64,000 bases of DNA from Azadirachta indica (Eukaryota > Streptophyta > Magnoliopsida > Sapindales > Meliaceae). The notes under the pieces are model-generated. The model did no database searches. It had not been told where the DNA came from and saw only the letters and a list, made by a program, of their open reading frames with translations. The stretch lies in NCBI GenBank assembly GCA_022749755.1, contig CM040446.1:9448367-9512366 (forward strand), in the 5' to 3' direction. Position numbers and translations under genes: made by a program. This document shows, piece by piece, positions 1 to 12,700 of this stretch. Positions within the stretch are counted from its first letter, which is position 1. Every line of letters starts with the position of its first letter.

Positions 1-940
1 AAGTAGAAAGAGAAAATCGTGTATTAAATTTGCAAAATAATGAGAGAAAGTAAAAAAATAAAACTACTTTTCTCTTAAAAACGAAAGGGTATTCATGAAA
101 TACAATTTTATTTGAACAAGTCCCAAAAATGGGTAGCCAAAATTTCATTTTCAAGAAGATTTAACTAAGATGAATTTGTATGTTAGGAAACAGAAACAAA
201 TAAATATAGTAAAGAGCCAGGATAATGTCGTAGAAACATAACAAGGAAGTTTGAAGGATCGAAAAGAGATAACATAGATATGTTATATGTTGCAGTTTCA
301 AAATTGTGCTCTCAATTCTGTACAGAATGCTGGCAATTTACAGCTAAAGTTATATGACAACAGAGATTGAAAACTTATCAATTAAATTTCTAAATTGAAT
401 TTACTTATATTTCGAAGCAAAACTGAATCTAAGCATAGAAATTCAGCCATTGAATTTTACCGGTATTTCAAATTAACAATCAATATTAAGTAAGAAAAGG
501 TACAAAGTTTTGAATTCACGCATCTTAAATGATTACAGAGTTCAATTAATAGCTTAAAAGTGTAGTTATTGCTTGTTGGAAGGAATATGTTGGGCCTGTT
601 CATGGATTAGGTTGTTCAAACCCAAATCGATATAGTATGAAATCCAATTAATCGGCAATTTTTATCCCTTCATAACTCTACACGTTGTCCTTTAAAATGA
701 AATTAATGTAGTCAATCAAGCAATATAATAATTAATCAAATTGTACATCGAGTTTTGATCTTACTTATATTTGAAATCTCTCTGTAGAGGAAAAGCAGTC
801 TAAATAATATACTTATTTTCATTTTGGACGCGAACAAATAGCGTCCAGTCCAAGCAATCGTCTCTATAAGTTAGTACTCTCTAAATCATTGCCAGCCAGA
901 ACGCATTTGTTCCTCAACTCAACGTAAGAACAAAAGAACG
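1..940. other. Gene-free AT-rich stretch
   Basis: No reading frame or repeat boundary could be supported here. The sequence is ordinary AT-rich intergenic DNA leading into the J-domain pseudogene that starts near 951. Confidence 0.5.
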
Positions 941-950
941 CTTACTACTC

Positions 951-1360
951 ACATCAAATTAGTCGCCGAGAAGACTAGAGATGTCGCAAAAGAGTACTTT
1001 ATTAAGCTTCAAAACATAAACATAGCCATCAGGAGACTTTAAGCAGCCAAGGATTTCAACCCACATCTCCCCAACATCCAAGAATACTTCACCGCCAACA
1101 AATTTCACCAATTAATAGTCAAGAAATCTACCACCTGGTATTAACTCCTAGCTATTACTGATCTTGAAATTGATTCCAGTGTTATTAGGAAATAGTACAA
1201 GAGATTGGCCCTAATGTTGCACCCTTAACTAGAACCCTTCTATTGCCGCCGATGGTGCTATCAAGCTTATTCAATTGGCCCTTGACATTTTGATAAACCC
1301 TAAAAGAGAGAAGCTTATGATAGTCGATTCAATTCGAAGAAAACCAAAATCGTGGATTCA
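951..1360 (+). pseudogene. Decayed J-domain (DnaJ/HSP40-like) protein fragment
   Basis: Read in pieces on the plus strand, this stretch resembles the N-terminus of the large plant J-domain proteins. First comes an alpha-helical region with AEKTRDVAKEYF, then AAKDFNPHLPNIQEYFTA, where the family normally has the segment ending in LYPGLEGI. Next are WY, a stop, LLAITDLEIDS, and the J-domain helix II residues YKRLALMLHP. The catalytic HPD motif is destroyed: HP is followed directly by a TAA stop. A shifted frame then gives DGAIKLIQLALDILINPK, matching J-domain helix III and IV. At least four in-frame stops and a frameshift mean it cannot be a working cochaperone. It may be a captured fragment or a dead gene copy, since no intact parent is in the window. 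The family call rests on motif order; the exact parent is unknown. Confidence 0.7.
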
Positions 1361-2064
1361 ATTCAAGTTGGTCTCGGGTTCGTCCTTCAACAGCAGATGA
1401 TGATTAACAATTTTCAAGAGATCCAAGTCACAAGACTACAAATGCTTAATCCGAATTCAAAAGGTCGAACCCACCAAGAGATTATTGTTAGTGCTGCAAG
1501 AGATTATTGAATATTATATAGATAAACATGCTTATAGTATTTTTAATTTGTCAATGGATGCTAAAGAGTTGCACTTGGGGGAAGAGGTACTGATAATTAA
1601 TCAATGTGAAAGTAACACATACTTGGTTGGAGGAAGACCATATATACTTTTGCATATCAGAAAACAGTACTCCAGTTTTCTCTAGAAAGAAAGGCATAAG
1701 TGTCCTCAATAGGCCTCCTCAATAATACACGTGGACAAAGAATTATGAACAATCACAGATAGCTTATAGTGTAATGCCGTCATGTGTAAAATTGAATTTG
1801 CTAGTTTAATTTATAAGTTTTAAAAAATTGGTTGTCTTCTTCTCATTGTGTGTTTAACTAGTTTTCAATTTGCTGGTCTACTGTCTATATGGTTTCAATT
1901 CATTTGCAAAACTAATTGAGCATATAACAAACACCTACTTGTAAGTTTAATAACATGAATGAGGATTGGTAAACAATGATAATTTCCCTACATATAATTG
2001 TGTTCAAATTTACAGTCAGCAGCAGGCTTTTTGAAGAAGCATGTGTTGAGCATAAATGATCATT
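1361..2064. other. Gene-free stretch before the CACTA element
   Basis: A 66-aa open frame at 1485-1685 has no recognisable motif, and I do not call it a gene. The sequence just upstream of the CACTA insertion contains GCCGTCATGTGTAAA near 1777, which resembles GCCATCATGTGTAAA just outside the 3' end of the element at 15591. I could not show that this is more than a local similarity. Confidence 0.4.
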
Positions 2065-2067
2065 CCA
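2065..2067. repeat. Target site duplication CCA, left copy
   Basis: The three bases CCA directly precede the CACTAC terminus of the CACTA element. CCA also directly follows its other end at 15592-15594. Three-base target duplications are the rule for CACTA (En/Spm) elements. Confidence 0.8.
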
Positions 2068-2200
2068 CACTACTACAAAGTGAGCTTTCTTGACATAAGG
2101 CTTTGTGATCAAAATACCTTGTGTCACAAAGCTCTAATATAATTATATCAAGAACCTTTACTTTAAATTTGGCATGTGTTTTCAGGAATTTCCTGACAAT
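2068..2200 (+). repeat. CACTA left terminus and subterminal repeats
   Basis: Begins CACTACTACAAAGTG. It then shows TCTTGACATAAG, GGCTTTGTGATC, CCTTGTGTCACAAAGC and ATATCAAGAACC, motifs that recur in inverted form near the right end. They are probable transposase-recognition repeats. Confidence 0.75.
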
Positions 2201-5200
2201 AGAAAGTAAAAATTCTACGAATTATACCTCGTGACAGAATAGCAGAATTTGTATTTGAATCAGATGATATCGTTTTTTGAGTAATCTGAGGTTGTGTATA
2301 ATAAAAACGGTGTCGCATTTGATATTTCAATGCAGAAGAGCACAATGACATCGTTTGGTTTTGAGTTGTATTCGAGCAAAGATTCAAAACGACGCCATTA
2401 CATATTGGTTTTTTAAGTTGAAAATGGCATCGTTCTTGTGGTCCTAGCACAAAAATCCAAAATCGACCCCAAAAATCTCATGTCCAAAATTTTCTAAGTG
2501 TTGGAACATATAATATGTCAAAGTTTCTCTGACCTAAAGTCTACACCGACCAATCTTCACCTCGTCGTCGAATCTACGGCTTCATGGTCAAGCCTCTGAC
2601 TACATTGTGAATGTTTCAATTGCATGAAGGAGTAGACGTTGGATTTGAATACATTTGTTGAGGTTTGTACTTTTATTATCTACTAAAACACTAACTAATA
2701 ATTAATCAAATAACAATTTTCTACTACTCATTGAATTAATTTCATCCCTCATTCAATTAATTTCACACATTTTCTATTGCGCATACAATTTTATTAATTG
2801 TTTTAGGTTGTTCCTAGTTGTAGTGGTTGGTGCAAGTAGTGGTTCAGTGCAGAGTTAAGAAGTTGTGGATGCAAACTTGTGATGAGGTAAGTTGGTTGGT
2901 CAAATTTCCCTATGATTATATTATATTTGTACTATTTTGAAGTGTTTGTGGTTGGAATATTTGGAGTAAGGGTGTTCGATGGTTGGAATATTGGAGTGCT
3001 TTGTTTGCTTGTTTGGAATATTTGATTTCAATGCTAATTTTTATATGTTTTAGGTTGGAAATTTATGTGCTTTGTTTGCTTGTAATGTGCTTTGCTTGTT
3101 GTGATCTCCTAATCACATGCATATTGAATAAAATAAAAATGCTTTCCATTTTAATATGCTTTGTATTTCTTGTTGTGCCGTGTCCTTGTTTTTGCTTTAT
3201 CACATGGTGTGTTTGCTTTAGTGACCTCTGTGCATAGTATATTAGTAAAGTTAGCGCATAAAACAACAACCAAACTTTATGGTGGGGTAGGTTTTGGCCA
3301 TTTTATGTTTACATTACTATTAAGTGGCACACATAATATTTCTTTAGGAAAAGTTGATATTACCAAAGTTAGAAAGTGACATTAGAAAGTGACATGTAAT
3401 CCCTACCTATTAATAAATTAACCCACATGCTTTTGGTCCCCTTAGCACTAAAAACTATGGTTCAAAGACGCTTAATCCCACTATAATTCTTTCTTCTCTT
3501 ACAATCGTAAACATTAAAATAACACACAACTCCTACTAATTTTAAAAGGCAGAAAGAAGATAACGACAAGTTAGCACTTGTCTTTATCTACTGCTGCTGC
3601 GGAAACATTTGAAAACAAGGAAGAAATCAGGTTACATCTGCCTACCTATGAATAAATTAACCATATAACCCAGTCATCTTCCATAAATCCACAATCCTAA
3701 TCCATATATTAAAAGTTCAAAAAAAAGGCAAGGATATTGTTGTTCACATGGCTATTATATTGGAAACACAAATAGGCAAAAGAAATAAGTAGTTGCTTTA
3801 GTTATGCCAAGCTTTTGTTTCAAGTTTGGAGCCAATAAATTGTTACAATAAAGGAAATAAAGTAAAGAATCCGAATCCAATGGAACAATGACAAACTGAC
3901 ATCTATCTTTTAGAAATAAGCAACAAATTTTTACTTTTGCTTGAACTATTTGGCACTGTTAAATGTGATTCCCCTTTGTTCACAAATTCAGTAAATATGA
4001 ATAATTGATTTCCCAAACTGCAAAAGTTCTCTGAGCTAGAAGCCCAGGCTGTGAAATGAAAGCTTGTTGAGCTTGCAACTGTGTCAGTTAAGCTAATTAG
4101 TAGTTGGTTAAAGGTAGTTAGAAGCTATTACAATTAGTCACAATAAATTATCGGGATTTGGTTCAACCTAAAGAGAAGATACAGGATTAAAAATAAACTG
4201 AACCAAGGCATCGTTTAAGTCTTTCTCAACTTTTGAAATGTCACGGTAAATAGTGTAAACCAGCTTCTAAAATAGAAAATACCTTACATCAGTCCTAGAC
4301 TTTGTTCTCCTTAACATAATCAGCTCTAAAATAGACTAAAACCAAGTTTAAAATATCGAATCTTAGACAATTGAACTCTAAACAATATGAAGACCATAAA
4401 AAATATATAGATATTGAAATGAATATGAATGGACAATATATTAGGAGAAGCAAATATTGGGAGGATAGGATTACATGACAAGTGTGAAAGGAAAATATTA
4501 TCTTTTAAGGATGGTAGAAAAATGATAGGTTATTTTTCAAAAAATTTAGAATCAGGTTTTTAATGATTAAAGCAAAAATGCTAAGCATATGGTTTATTTA
4601 TTAAAACTGATATTATTGTCTTGTTACCGACAATGCACTTTTTAAGCTTAATTCATTTTATTGGCATTTCCTTAAAAGAGAATTAGTAGTTTTTGGTCAG
4701 TTCAAAGCATTACACAGAAGTGAGAGGCCCCTCACTCTTTCCTAATGTACTAGTCGGCCTCTAAAAAATAAAAGTTTCACATACTTTAAAACCTTCCCAC
4801 ACTTTCACCCATGTCCTTTTGTCCTCTCATTTAAACTGGTACTAGTTGTAAATATTATTAGATTTACCTTCTACCCCTAGCTGTGGTAGATGTCAATTGC
4901 ATATGAAGTAATTACCAAGTACTCTAGAAGGTAAAATTGCCAAGCTATACATAAATGAATGAAAACAAATGAGTGAAGGACAGAAAAACAAGTTGTATGA
5001 TTTAAAAAAAAGAATAGAATACATCATTTGCGTATGTGGGCATGTTTTTATTTGGATTTTGAACTAATACCTAATTTTACAACTATGACTTCTTGTGTTC
5101 CCAATTTGTGCTCAATGTTCTGCTATTTTCGCAATGCTTGGCTAATGTTCTTGCTGTTGTACAGCAAGAAAACAGCATATATTCTTCTGCTGTTATGTCA

Positions 5201-5398
5201 ACTTTAAAAATATTTGAATAACACTTAAATATTGACACCAATCATTGCTGCACTTCTACCACTTCCTGTAAAATCACTTCTACCACTGAAATCTATGTCA
5301 AAATATTGCAATGTCTCATCTCTAATCCTATCTAATATCCAATCTCTTATATGAATACTTTTGGTTAACTTTCCATGTTTTTAGTTTATTTAGATACT
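2200..5398. other. Leader of the CACTA element, no coding signal
   Basis: This stretch lies between the left terminus and the transposase pseudogene. Open frames of 68-95 aa near 2163-3379 show no known motif and overlap one another on both strands. I see only AT-rich non-coding DNA. Confidence 0.5.
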
Positions 5399-8300
5399 AT
5401 GGACAAATCATAGATGAAACAAGATAGATTGTCAAAAACATATGAAGATAAGGTTGATGAATTTATAGAGTTTGCTATACTTCATTTTGAAAACTAAGAA
5501 TACATTAGATGTTCATGTACAAAGTGTGTCAATGTCAAGCTTCAATCTTTTCGGGGGTCAGAAATCATTTATTTCTTTGGGGTATTGATCAAAACTATAA
5601 TATTTGAAGTTGGCATGGAAAGGGTGAAACATCATCTGAGGTTCTTGATTCCTACACAAATAACAATATCAGGTCCATTGTTGACATGGTTCATGATGCC
5701 TTTAGATACAAAGAAAATGATCTTATATCATTAGCGAGTTACTAGAAGATGCTGAAAAACCTATTTACCTTGGATGCGCAAAATATACCAAATTATGTGG
5801 GTTAGTAAAATTGTACAATGTCAAAGGAAAGTACTAGTAGTTAGATAAAAACTTTTTAGACTTCCTTTGCTGTCTCAAAGATATTCTTTCATTAGAAAAT
5901 TTATTGCCTACTTCCATGTATACGACAATGAAGTAAATGAGTGCATTAGGGATAAATTACGAGAAAATCTATACTTGTACCAATGATTTTTTTTTTTTTT
6001 GTACAGAAAGGAATTTGAACATCTATTTAGATGTCCTTTATATGGAGAGTCAAGATAAAAAAAATTCTAGAAATAAGGGAAGGAAAAAAGCAAATAATGT
6101 GGCAGCGAAGCTGTTGTGGTATCTTCTTATCATTCTGAGACTTAGATGCATGTTCCAATCTCTATAAACTGCTAAGTATCAAACTTGGCATACAAATGAG
6201 AGGGCAAAAAGATGGTATGCTCCAGCATCCAATTGACTCTCCATCATAGGAATTGGTGAATAAAACATGGTCGGAGTTTGCAGTAGAAAGTAGAAACCTT
6301 TAGCTTGTACTTTTAGCTGATAAGATTAATCCTCATAGCTCACTAAGTAGTAAGTATAATTGCTGGCCAGTTTTACATATTACTTATAATCTTCCACCGT
6401 GGTTGTGCATGAAGAGGAAGTTTATGCTCTTTTCTTTATTCATATCGGGTCCTTATCAACTTGGCAACGAAATTGATGTATACATTGCACCGTTGATAGA
6501 TGATTTGAAAATATTGTGGGATATAGGAGTTGAGGCATATGATGCATGTAAGGATGAATTGTGTACCTTGAAAGCAATTTTAATATGGGCAATTAGTGAC
6601 TTTCTTGCTTATGGCAACTTCTCAGGTGTGACGGTAAAGCATTGCTATGTTTATCCATTGTTTGGTGAAGGCACATATTCATGTTGTTTGAAGCACTCTA
6701 AAAAAATTATTTATATAGGTCATTGTCGCTTTTTTCCTCTCGATCATCCCTTTTGAAGGCAAAACAAAGCCTTTAATAGAGAGCAAGACTTTTGATCCCT
6801 CTTAAACTTTTGAGTGAAGAAGAAATTTTCAAGAGGATGAATTGTATTAACCAAACTCGAGGAAAGAACAAGCACACGAAGAAGAAGAAATTGGATGGTG
6901 GTAATATAGACTAGTAAATTTAAAAAAAAAAGATCAATATTCTTCGAGTTGATGTATTAGAAGCATTTATGTGTTTGGCATCAACTTAATGTGATGTACA
7001 TTGAGAAAAATGTGTTTGAGAGCTTCATGGGACTTTATTAAATATTTTAGAAAAGACCAAGGATGGATTGAAGACGAGATTAGATTCAGTTGATATAGAA
7101 ATAAAGGTTGAGTTGACACCGTAGAAAGTGAATAAGTGTATGTTGCTATCTTCGATAAGTTACACTTTAAGTAGAAATGAAAAGAAGATATTTTGCCAAG
7201 CATTGAGAAGCTTAAAGGTCCTAGAAAGATTTTGTTCTAATTTTTCAAACCTTTTATCTCTGGATAATTTAAAAATTCAAGGATTGAAATCGCATGATTA
7301 TCATGTGTTGATGCAGTAGTTATTACTGTTGGCGACATAGTCAGTGCTACCAAAATATATGAGATTCGTAATTACTAAATTGTGTTTCATCTTCCATTCA
7401 ATATGTACTATAGTTATCGATCCTTCTAAATTAGACAAGTTGCACGAAGATGTTGTTAACACATTGGGCTTATTTGAGAAATAGTTCCCATCAACAATAT
7501 TTAACATAATGTTATATTTAGTGCTCCATGTTATTGAACAAATTAAGTTTTGTGGACCATTATATTTAAGTTGGATGTACCCTTTTGAGAGGTACATGAA
7601 AATTCTTAAGGGTTATACATAAAATCATAATTGACTCGAAGGTTGCGTTGCCTAGTGTTACATCATTAAAGAGGCTATGAAGTTTTGTGCGAAATACTTA
7701 AGTAGTCTTCAAGTGATCGGAAACCCAAGTGGGCATAAGCAAAAAATGATCATTGATAGGCCTTTCTCTCTTGGACAACTAAAAAAAGTCGATCGTCAGT
7801 TATTAAAGCAAGTCCATCACTACATATTGCTAAATAGTGCCGTGGTGCAATTGTACATTGAGTGAGTCCTCTATTTTATATTACAGTTTGTTAATATATG
7901 TAATGTCCTCTCTCCTAATATTTACGAAATTGTAATTTTTTCCACATAAAAAACTCTTCACTTGGTTAAAGACACAATACTTACGCGAATCGATGAGAGC
8001 AAAGTGGTTGCAAGAAAAGCATATACATACCTTTATGTATTGGTTGGAAGATATGATAATTACCTATTAAACCAATTAATTCAACAATTTTATGACTATA
8101 ATTTTAATCCTAAACAATATTCTTTAAACGCTATAGTAATTTTAGATCATAAATGCTCAAGCACACAGTGAATCAATTTTAAGTGATTTGAGGTGCTTAA
8201 CAAAAGGACCTTATCCAAATGTCATAACATATTTGCGATACTGTATAAATGGTTTCCATTTTGCTATAAGGGATTGTGGTGCAAAGCATTCCACTCAAAA

Positions 8301-8775
8301 TAATGGAGTAATTGTTACTGCAACAACAATGCAAATATCCAAAGCAAAAGAGAAAAACCCGATTGTTTGGAAAATGTCATTTTATGGAGTTCTTGATGAG
8401 ATTGGGTTGTTGATTATCATATGTTCAAGGTTTTGGTCTTCAAGTGTGATTGGGTTGATAGTAGAGGTGGGGTTAGATATAATTAGCTTGGTTTCTCAAT
8501 AGTATACCTTGAACAGATCGGGCATACATTTGATGCCTTCATCTTAGAATCTTAAGCGAAACAAGCCTTCTATATAAAAGATTAAATAGATGATAGGTTT
8601 TCATTTGTGTGTTAAATGCCCGATAAAGGTTCTCAACAAAAAGAGAATATAGACGATGTCAATTTCTTAGTAGGTAGTCCACCAATTATGAATAGTGATT
8701 GTCCTTAACTAGATGATAATGACATTGCAAATTATGCGCACTCTAATTGTGAGAATATTTGGATTAATGGTAAGA
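5399..8775 (+). pseudogene. TNP2-type CACTA transposase (Transposase_21) pseudogene
   Basis: The frame starts ATGGACAAATCATAG, so the usual MDKSW start has become MDKS-stop. It continues with KQDRLSKTYEDKVDEF and YIRCSCTKC, matching the transposase-associated N-terminal domain of En/Spm elements with its CxC..C cluster. The central transposase domain is read at 6403-6756 (MCMKRKFMLF, then IDVYIAPLIDDLK.LWD.GVEAYDA, AISDFLAYGNFSG, and CRFFPLDHPF). Around 6960-7100 comes the HIEKNVFESFMG motif. A DUF4218-like block follows at 7280-7865 (KSHDYHVLMQ, CGPLYLSWMYPFERYMK, LKGYT). A DUF4216-like block lies at 8160-8570 (INGFHFAIRDCGAKHSTQNNGV, KEKNPIVWK, FYGVLDEIG, DAFILES). Many stops and frame changes make it non-functional. 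In active elements this protein cuts and joins the element ends. Confidence 0.88.
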
Positions 8776-8815
8776 ATAATATGGTTAACTTTGACACGTA
8801 TTATTTGTTGTAATT

Positions 8816-9036
8816 TTAGCTACTACCTTGTTACATGTTTTGTGTCATACTTGTAATTTTCACTACTACCTTGTTACATGTTTGGTTTGATACTTGTAGT
8901 AATTTTAGATATTGCCTTGTTACATGTTTGGTTTGAACCTTGTGGTAAATTTAGCTACTACCTTGTTATATGTTTGGTTTGATACTTCTTGTAAATTTCG
9001 CTACTGCCTTGTTACATGTTTGGTTTGATACTAAAA
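8816..9036. repeat. Tandem repeat, about 5 copies of a roughly 45-60 bp unit
   Basis: Each unit contains CTACCTTGTTACATGTTTGG followed by TTTGATACTTGTA and ATTTTAGCTAC, with small changes between copies. It lies just downstream of the dead transposase, inside the CACTA element. It is probably a local expansion, with no coding signal. Confidence 0.8.
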
Positions 9037-9360
9037 CATAATTAAAGTGTTAAATTATTGAATTTAATTGCTACCTTCAGCTTTGTGTTACTGACTTGTA
9101 ATTACTGAGTATTAGTTTTGCGCTGCCGTTTATGCCTTTATTCAGCTAGAATTTGTGTCATATATGTAATGTATTGCATTGCAGTGGTAAAGAATAGTAT
9201 CATTCTGTATTAGAATTTTCCATGTTGATTGTGGTTTAACCAAAAATTAAGCAAAGAATACATAGTTGGTGTATATGATCAGCCAAACAAAATTCTTCTG
9301 TAAAGTAAATCAGTTGAATTAAAAAATGGTTAGCTAACTATGTATCTCTGGTTTAATGTT

Positions 9361-9404
9361 TTGTGTGTGTGTATGTATATATATATATGTATATATATAA
9401 CAAG
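9361..9404. repeat. TG/TA microsatellite
   Basis: A GTGTGTGTATG tract runs into (TA)n. It lies between the two CACTA genes. Confidence 0.8.
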
Positions 9405-9571
9405 GTTTAATGGCAATAAATTAAATAAATTTTCGATTGAATGGATTAATTAATTAATTGTCAGTACGTAGCCTAATTGCATCAATTTTAATTTCAGTGT
9501 ATATATTCCACTTATAATTCATCACAACTCAATTAGATGAAATTAATTAACATAACTATAGTGTGTAGCCC

Positions 9572-9605
9572 TACACACACACATACACACACACACACAC
9601 ACACT
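9572..9605. repeat. (CA)n microsatellite
   Basis: Repeated ACACACACAC with one ACAT interruption, inside the CACTA element. Confidence 0.8.
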
Positions 9606-9775
9606 ACATATACCATTATTTCAGATATATAGCATAGCAAAACCAAAACCTTTTTGTACGTTAGGGATTAGCACGTGCATTTTTTAAAAGGGCAATAAAA
9701 TATTCATTAGTGTTTTATTGGTACTTGTGTTTTTTATTTGTTACATGATAAATTATAATTGTTTTACATTGTAGG

Positions 9776-12700
9776 ATGAGTAAGAGTGGAAGTGGAGATA
9801 GCAACAGTGATGAAGGCCTTATTGACTTGGCAAAAAGACGACGACAAATCATAACCAAGAAGGTTGGGTTGCCTGTAAGTATAAGTGGCAAGGAAATTAT
9901 TGTTAGATATAGCAAAAGAGGTGTATTGGTAAGAAAAGAAGCAACTGATCTCAAGACCAATTTAGGGATACTTGCACGACAACCTATTCCAATCATTGTA
10001 AATGATTGGAGGAAAGTTCTTGAGACTATAAAGGACTTTTTGTGGGAGTATGTGCTGGTGAGAATTTAACACTACGTTTGCTTTTCTTTTGTTGTGGTTT
10101 AATTTAATTAGATGCCTTTATTTTGCTTTTGTAATCAACATGTTCTCTATTTAGGATGTGCAATTAATTCTATAAGTAAATAGGATTTAATATAATAAAT
10201 TGACTGAGTGTAACTAAATTTATAATTAAAATAATATCAATAATTATAACTGAAACAAAAACTAATACTGTTTGACTATAGTCTTAGACAAAATAAGGGC
10301 AAGAGAGATTATATGTAGGGTTCACAATTTGACATATATACAGCTCGGAACATTAGTAGTTTTAGCTGCAATACTATAAGAAGCTATAGGAATATGTTGT
10401 GAGATTGGACGTTGTAGTAACAATTTGCAAATCTTTCGGTTGATATATATATATATATATATATATAAAACCATAGTTTTTTTACAAGTTGGCAACTTAG
10501 AACCATGGGAAAAATTGGGATCAAATGCTATATTCATGTGGCCATGCATTAAATCTTCACATGACATGTCTATGCTGCTAATTATCATAGTAAATTGTGA
10601 ACTTCCTCTTCTTCATACTTGTGTTGCCTAGTTAATTTAACCAAATCATAAAGCACCACCCATACTATGTAGATGAAAATTTTAAAATAAGTTATCAAGA
10701 TTCATGACAAAAATCTATTAAATAAAATTAAATTTGTATATTTAAAATTATACTAGTCTAATATAGATAAATAAAACATACCCAAAAAGGCCTTTAACTT
10801 CATGTTTATGTTAATATGGAGACTACATTCACCAAGTACATCTATTGGTAGCATCTTTTATGGCTATATAGCTCTAGGTAATTGATAAAATATCCCCATA
10901 ACTATTTAAAATGTCATTTCTAGATGTTAATTCTTACAAGATATTTTGCATGGATAGTCAGATTCTTTTACTTTAATGTACCAAAGAGAGATAAAATTTG
11001 CATTGTACATTTGTAGTAATTAGAAAGAAAGTAACTACCAGTCCTGTTTACAAGGAGAGAATAACTACAATGAAGAAAATCATTATTTTAGATTGAGAAT
11101 ACACAAGTCACTATTGCATTCTTGTTACTAAGAGAATTATATATTGATTGCACCACACTTGGAAATAAGAGTTTCTGCCATGGGTATGCGCTTGCATATT
11201 TTGGCATCATTCTTTATTTTCTCAAGTACTTGGTTTACGTGAGCATGAATACGCATTAGCTCTGCTTTAGCCTTTGCCTTTACTGTTGGTTCTGTCATGC
11301 ATACAAAAAGAATGAGCATAAATATTTATTTTATGTTTAATCGTAATATTGAAGACGCTTTTAAGTTGTGCACATAATAGTTTATGTTGTTATGAATTCA
11401 TGCAGAAACACTTTGAACTTAATGGTTGCAGCAAAAAGTAAGTTATGCACATATAGAGAGTGGCTTTTTGTAATTTTGGACATCACCTAACTATGGACTA
11501 TAGAGTTCCTAATAAAGATGATGCATAATCATTGGCAAAACCACCTCTACGATACCAATTCATAAAACAGAAGCATTAGACGGCCTTTATGGAATCACGA
11601 CTATCAAAAGATTTTGGGGTAAGTAACACTTAAGTGAATTGATGGATAATAAGTTAAAATATCGAATTAATACCAAGTTAAATGCAATGTATGCAAAAAG
11701 TGAGGGAGAATGCACCGAAAAAAAGAAAATTGAACAAGTATAACCATTGGCTAAGTCAAGGAGGATACATTCAGTTCATAGAAAAGATTACAAGTTGGTT
11801 TTTCTGTTAATGAAATGGTTCATCTTTGCTCCATGAAATTTTTCTTTTCCATATTTTGGAATTAAACTAAATTTCTCAGTTTATATCTATAAACTATTTA
11901 TAGGCCTCTTTGTTTTTGGTTAATTTTAGGTTAGTTTGGTTTACTAATGGACATTTGCTTGAATTGAGGAACATTAGTTTCAGTTTGAAATGAGCAATAA
12001 TATATTATTTAAATTAGTTGCATCAATTCTAGAGTTTTAATCTCATTTTGTCTATTAATGTGAATAAATAAAATGCTTTTGCATTCTGATAATGTAGATG
12101 ACGGAGACGGGGTTGTTGGAGCAAGAAATTGATCAGAGTTTATCATGGAAGTGTTCTTGAGAAAAAAAAGGAGGATTTGACCTAGAGGTTCAGCCCATGG
12201 TTAAAAAGATTGTAAAATAGATGCAAACTTTTTCCCTCGACCCAAAAAAAAATAGAATTAAATGAACAAATGGTTGTTCATATACTAATTTTTCTTTGTT
12301 GTCCATTTTGTACATAGGATAAATTAGAAAGTAAGGCACGAAAGGGTAGTTTGAAGATCAAAGGGGATAATGACATCCTAGTATAGTCATTGGGTAAAGA
12401 ACTAACTGCTGGCCATCTACGAGTGGGATAGTTGGTGTCCTTGAATATGTATTTCAACTTGCCCCTACCTAGTACGTTGAAGAGAGAGCGGATGTTATAT
12501 GAAGAAAAAATTGCAAAAATGGCAACCAGGATTGAGGAGCTGGCAATGAAGGTTGAGAGACAAAACCGTGCTTCTGAGGTAGGAAGCAATAACATGGAAT
12601 GGATGAAGGTATAATTGGCCTTTGCATATATTATTTTGTATTTGGTGTCTATATGATTGATAATGCTTGGATCATCTTATCCTAATTTGAATTATAATAT

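Noticed and set aside
1777..1795. Possible long target duplication of the CACTA element based on GCCRTCATGTGTAAA at 1777 and 15591
   Set aside because: The left copy is about 290 bp away from the element end and an exact 3-bp CCA duplication already explains the insertion.
2983..3379. Possible small gene in the CACTA leader
   Set aside because: Cys/Phe/Leu-rich frames on both strands from repeated TTTGCTTGT words; no motif or splice support.
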